From: JAPPHA01 sp963662815
GTDB lineage: Bacteria; Pseudomonadota; Alphaproteobacteria; Rhodobacterales; Rhodobacteraceae
Assembly (NCBI GenBank): GCA_963662815.2
Contig: CAXXWA010000020.1
Span: 1 to 64,000, forward strand
DNA length: 64,000 bases
Direction of reading: 5' to 3'
Below the pieces are notes generated by a model. It saw nothing but the letters and a program-made list of their open reading frames with translations. It was not told the origin of the DNA and did not search any database. This document shows, piece by piece, positions 62,432 through 64,000 of the stretch (the first letter of the stretch is position 1; every line of letters starts with the position of its first letter). A program made the position numbers and the translations under genes.

Positions 62432-63432
62432 GCGTACAACTCCGGTTTGGCAATCATTTCCACGGCGCACTTGCAGTCTGCTTCGAGCGCCCGAACACCG
62501 ATTTCCGCGACCCTTGCCGCAGCGTAGCCATCCCAGGCATCCGCCGCGGCCTTGGGGAAAACGCCGGTGGTCACGAAGTCGAGGAAGGCGCGGTCCTGGC
62601 ACCTGTAGGCATCGGCATAGCGATCCCGCCAGTCAGGCGCGTAAGCCTTGCTGCTGACCCGCTCCATGTCGGTGCGGGTATAGACCACATTGTTCATGGA
62701 AATTGATCCAACCTCGCCGACGAGTTCGGCGCGAACGTCGTAGCCGTAGGCCGCATTGTTGTTGATTTCGATGGTCACGAGCTGGCCGGCCTTGGTTTCG
62801 AGAACCATCACGACCGGCGCGACCAAATCGTCGGACCGCTTCGGTTGCCATGCCGATATGCTTGCATACTCGCATCCCAGCACATGCCGCGCCGCATCGA
62901 ACTCGTGCGGCGCCGAGTTCGTTATCGCCATGGCGCCGGTGAATTCCGCGTTCGGAATCTCCATGTTGCGGTGGAAGTTGTGCATCATCAGCCCCCGCCC
63001 GATCCTGCCCTCGGCGAGGGCTGACTTCATCTCGACATAGGACCGGTCGAACCGGCGCATGAAGCCCAACATGACATGACGCGCACCTGTCGCGGCTTCG
63101 GCCCTCATGACACGGAGGCACTCGTCGGCGGATTGCGACAACGGCTTTTCGCAGAGGACGCGCTTGCCGGCTTCGATGCAGGACAGGCTCAGATGCACGT
63201 GGGTGCAGTCGGGGCTGGCCACGATCACCGCATCGACGTCGTCCCGGATGATCGTCGATTCCGCGTCCGTGGACGCGTCGCAAGCGCCGTGCATGCCGGC
63301 GATCGAGCGGGCCAGATCCCCGTCCCTGTCGCACACGACCCGAAGCGCGGCGCCCGGCAAGTCTTCTGCCACGATCCGGGCGTGGTCCGCACCCATCAGC
63401 CCTGCACCGATCACGGCAAAATTGACGCTCAT
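62428..63432 (-). CDS. Gfo/Idh/MocA family oxidoreductase, inositol dehydrogenase-like
   Basis: A 334-residue NAD(P)-dependent oxidoreductase. The Rossmann motif GAGLMGADHARIV is at residues 9-21, and the catalytic EKPLSQS lysine motif near residue 95; the substrate region includes HEFDAARHVLG with a conserved Asp/His pair near residue 180. By family and neighbours a myo-inositol or related polyol dehydrogenase is likely. It follows the sugar ABC ATPase by 86 bp and overlaps the isomerase by four bases. Confidence 0.92.
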   Translation of the reverse strand: MSVNFAVIGAGLMGADHARIVAEDLPGAALRVVCDRDGDLARSIAGMHGACDASTDAESTIIRDDVDAVIVASPDCTHVHLSLSCIEAGKRVLCEKPLSQSADECLRVMRAEAATGARHVMLGFMRRFDRSYVEMKSALAEGRIGRGLMMHNFHRNMEIPNAEFTGAMAITNSAPHEFDAARHVLGCEYASISAWQPKRSDDLVAPVVMVLETKAGQLVTIEINNNAAYGYDVRAELVGEVGSISMNNVVYTRTDMERVSSKAYAPDWRDRYADAYRCQDRAFLDFVTTGVFPKAAADAWDGYAAARVAEIGVRALEADCKCAVEMIAKPELYA

Positions 63433-63518
63433 TTCCCGTTCAGTTTCGCTTGACGGAAGCGGCGACCGACTTGCGCCGGACAGGTAGCTCGAGAATTGCC
63501 GGTCCCGTCATTGAGGGG

Positions 63519-64000
63519 TCAGCGCAACGGCGGCGGATGGCCGTCATGCGTTTCCATGTACGTCTCAAGCTGAGCTTCGAGCGAAGCCATGTTTTCTCCG
63601 CCTGCCATCAGGTCGGTTATCTCCTCGCGGGTCTTCTCGCCCTTGCGGAAGTCCGCGGCTATCGATCCCCTGATCAGGACCGCGAAGTGGTCGCCCACCG
63701 CGAGCGCATGCATCACCTGGTGCGTGATGAAGATCACGGCAAGCCCCCGGCGCTTAGCCTCGTTGACGATGCGAAGCACGTGCGCCGCCTGCTTGACGCC
63801 GAGCGCAGCGGTAGGCTCGTCCAGAATCAGGACGCGTGCGCCGAAGTAGACCGCGCGGGCTATGGCGAGCGATTGCCGCTCACCGCCCGATAGTCCGCCA
63901 ACCAGCCTGTCGCCGTCGTCGATGCGGGTGATGCCGAAGTCCTGCACGGCCTTCACCGCGATCTCGTTGGCGCGCTTGCGGTCGTAGAGCTTGAACGGGC
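63519..64000 (-). CDS. Sugar ABC transporter ATP-binding protein, C-terminal part (cut by window edge)
   Basis: The last 160 or so residues of a single-domain sugar importer ATPase; the frame is open to the right end, with YDRKRANEIAVKAVQDFG before GITRIDD. Signature LSGGERQSLAIARA, Walker B VLILDEPTAALG and switch histidine IFITHQV are present; Walker A lies outside the window. This FrcA-like form typically works with a ribose-type permease and periplasmic binding protein, presumably encoded to the right. Context suggests import of an inositol-like or sugar substrate for the moc-type enzymes. Confidence 0.92.
   Translation of the reverse strand, partial: PFKLYDRKRANEIAVKAVQDFGITRIDDGDRLVGGLSGGERQSLAIARAVYFGARVLILDEPTAALGVKQAAHVLRIVNEAKRRGLAVIFITHQVMHALAVGDHFAVLIRGSIAADFRKGEKTREEITDLMAGGENMASLEAQLETYMETHDGHPPPLR

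Overview
The window reads as a chromosomal segment of a GC-rich alphaproteobacterium, most likely close to Rhodobacterales. The grounds are the suf operon layout (Rrf2 regulator, NifS-type desulfurase, sufB, small membrane protein, sufC, sufD, membrane proteins, sufS), the divergent alpha/beta hydrolase, the anmK-tyrS neighbours, a TAXI-type TRAP locus, a moc-type catabolic operon, and an iron-control-element-like palindrome in front of suf. Lineage is inferred from gene content; there is no rRNA, tRNA or other phylogenetic marker here.

Layout. 0.1-5 kb: a Tat-exported peptide-type ABC binding protein, then an outer-membrane beta-barrel and a LolA-like periplasmic protein. 6.4-7.5 kb: the wreck of an AAA ATPase gene. 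7.7-15.5 kb: a complete suf Fe-S assembly operon on the minus strand. 15.7-19 kb: hydrolase, anmK, tyrS. 19-24 kb: DUF3179 protein, macrodomain protein, and a two-gene ATPase/Toprim pair resembling a split OLD-type defence module. 24-30 kb: cyclophilin, coaD and a valine-degradation operon (mmsA, acyl-CoA dehydrogenase, HIBCH, mmsB). 30.2-33.6 kb: a TRAP permease and binding protein, both broken. 33.8-35.2 kb: iron-sulfur and two membrane subunits of a succinate dehydrogenase/fumarate reductase. 35.4-48.3 kb: a polyketide locus. 49.5-54.8 kb: the matching flavoprotein, a two-subunit class I fumarase and a ThDP enzyme. 55.8-58.7 kb: exported dienelactone-hydrolase-like protein with a divergent membrane-anchored AraC regulator, then a Uma2 protein. 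59-64 kb: a secreted hypothetical, a PanB-like protein and a moc-type operon (Rieske ferredoxin, isomerase, oxidoreductase, sugar ABC ATPase cut by the window edge).

The main item of interest is the polyketide locus. One 10.3-kb gene encodes KS-AT-DH-cMT-ER-KR-ACP followed by a second KS and a degenerate AT with no nucleophile. It stops there without ACP or thioesterase. A free-standing ACP and an alpha/beta hydrolase lie nearby on the other strand and could supply the missing functions. The locus sits between the BCD and A subunit genes of the succinate/fumarate enzyme, as if inserted into that operon. The synthase frame is fully open while neighbouring loci carry stops and frameshifts, and several 1-kb stretches hold no recognisable gene. 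This suggests a genome undergoing erosion (for example a host-associated lifestyle, which is inference) that still maintains the synthase.
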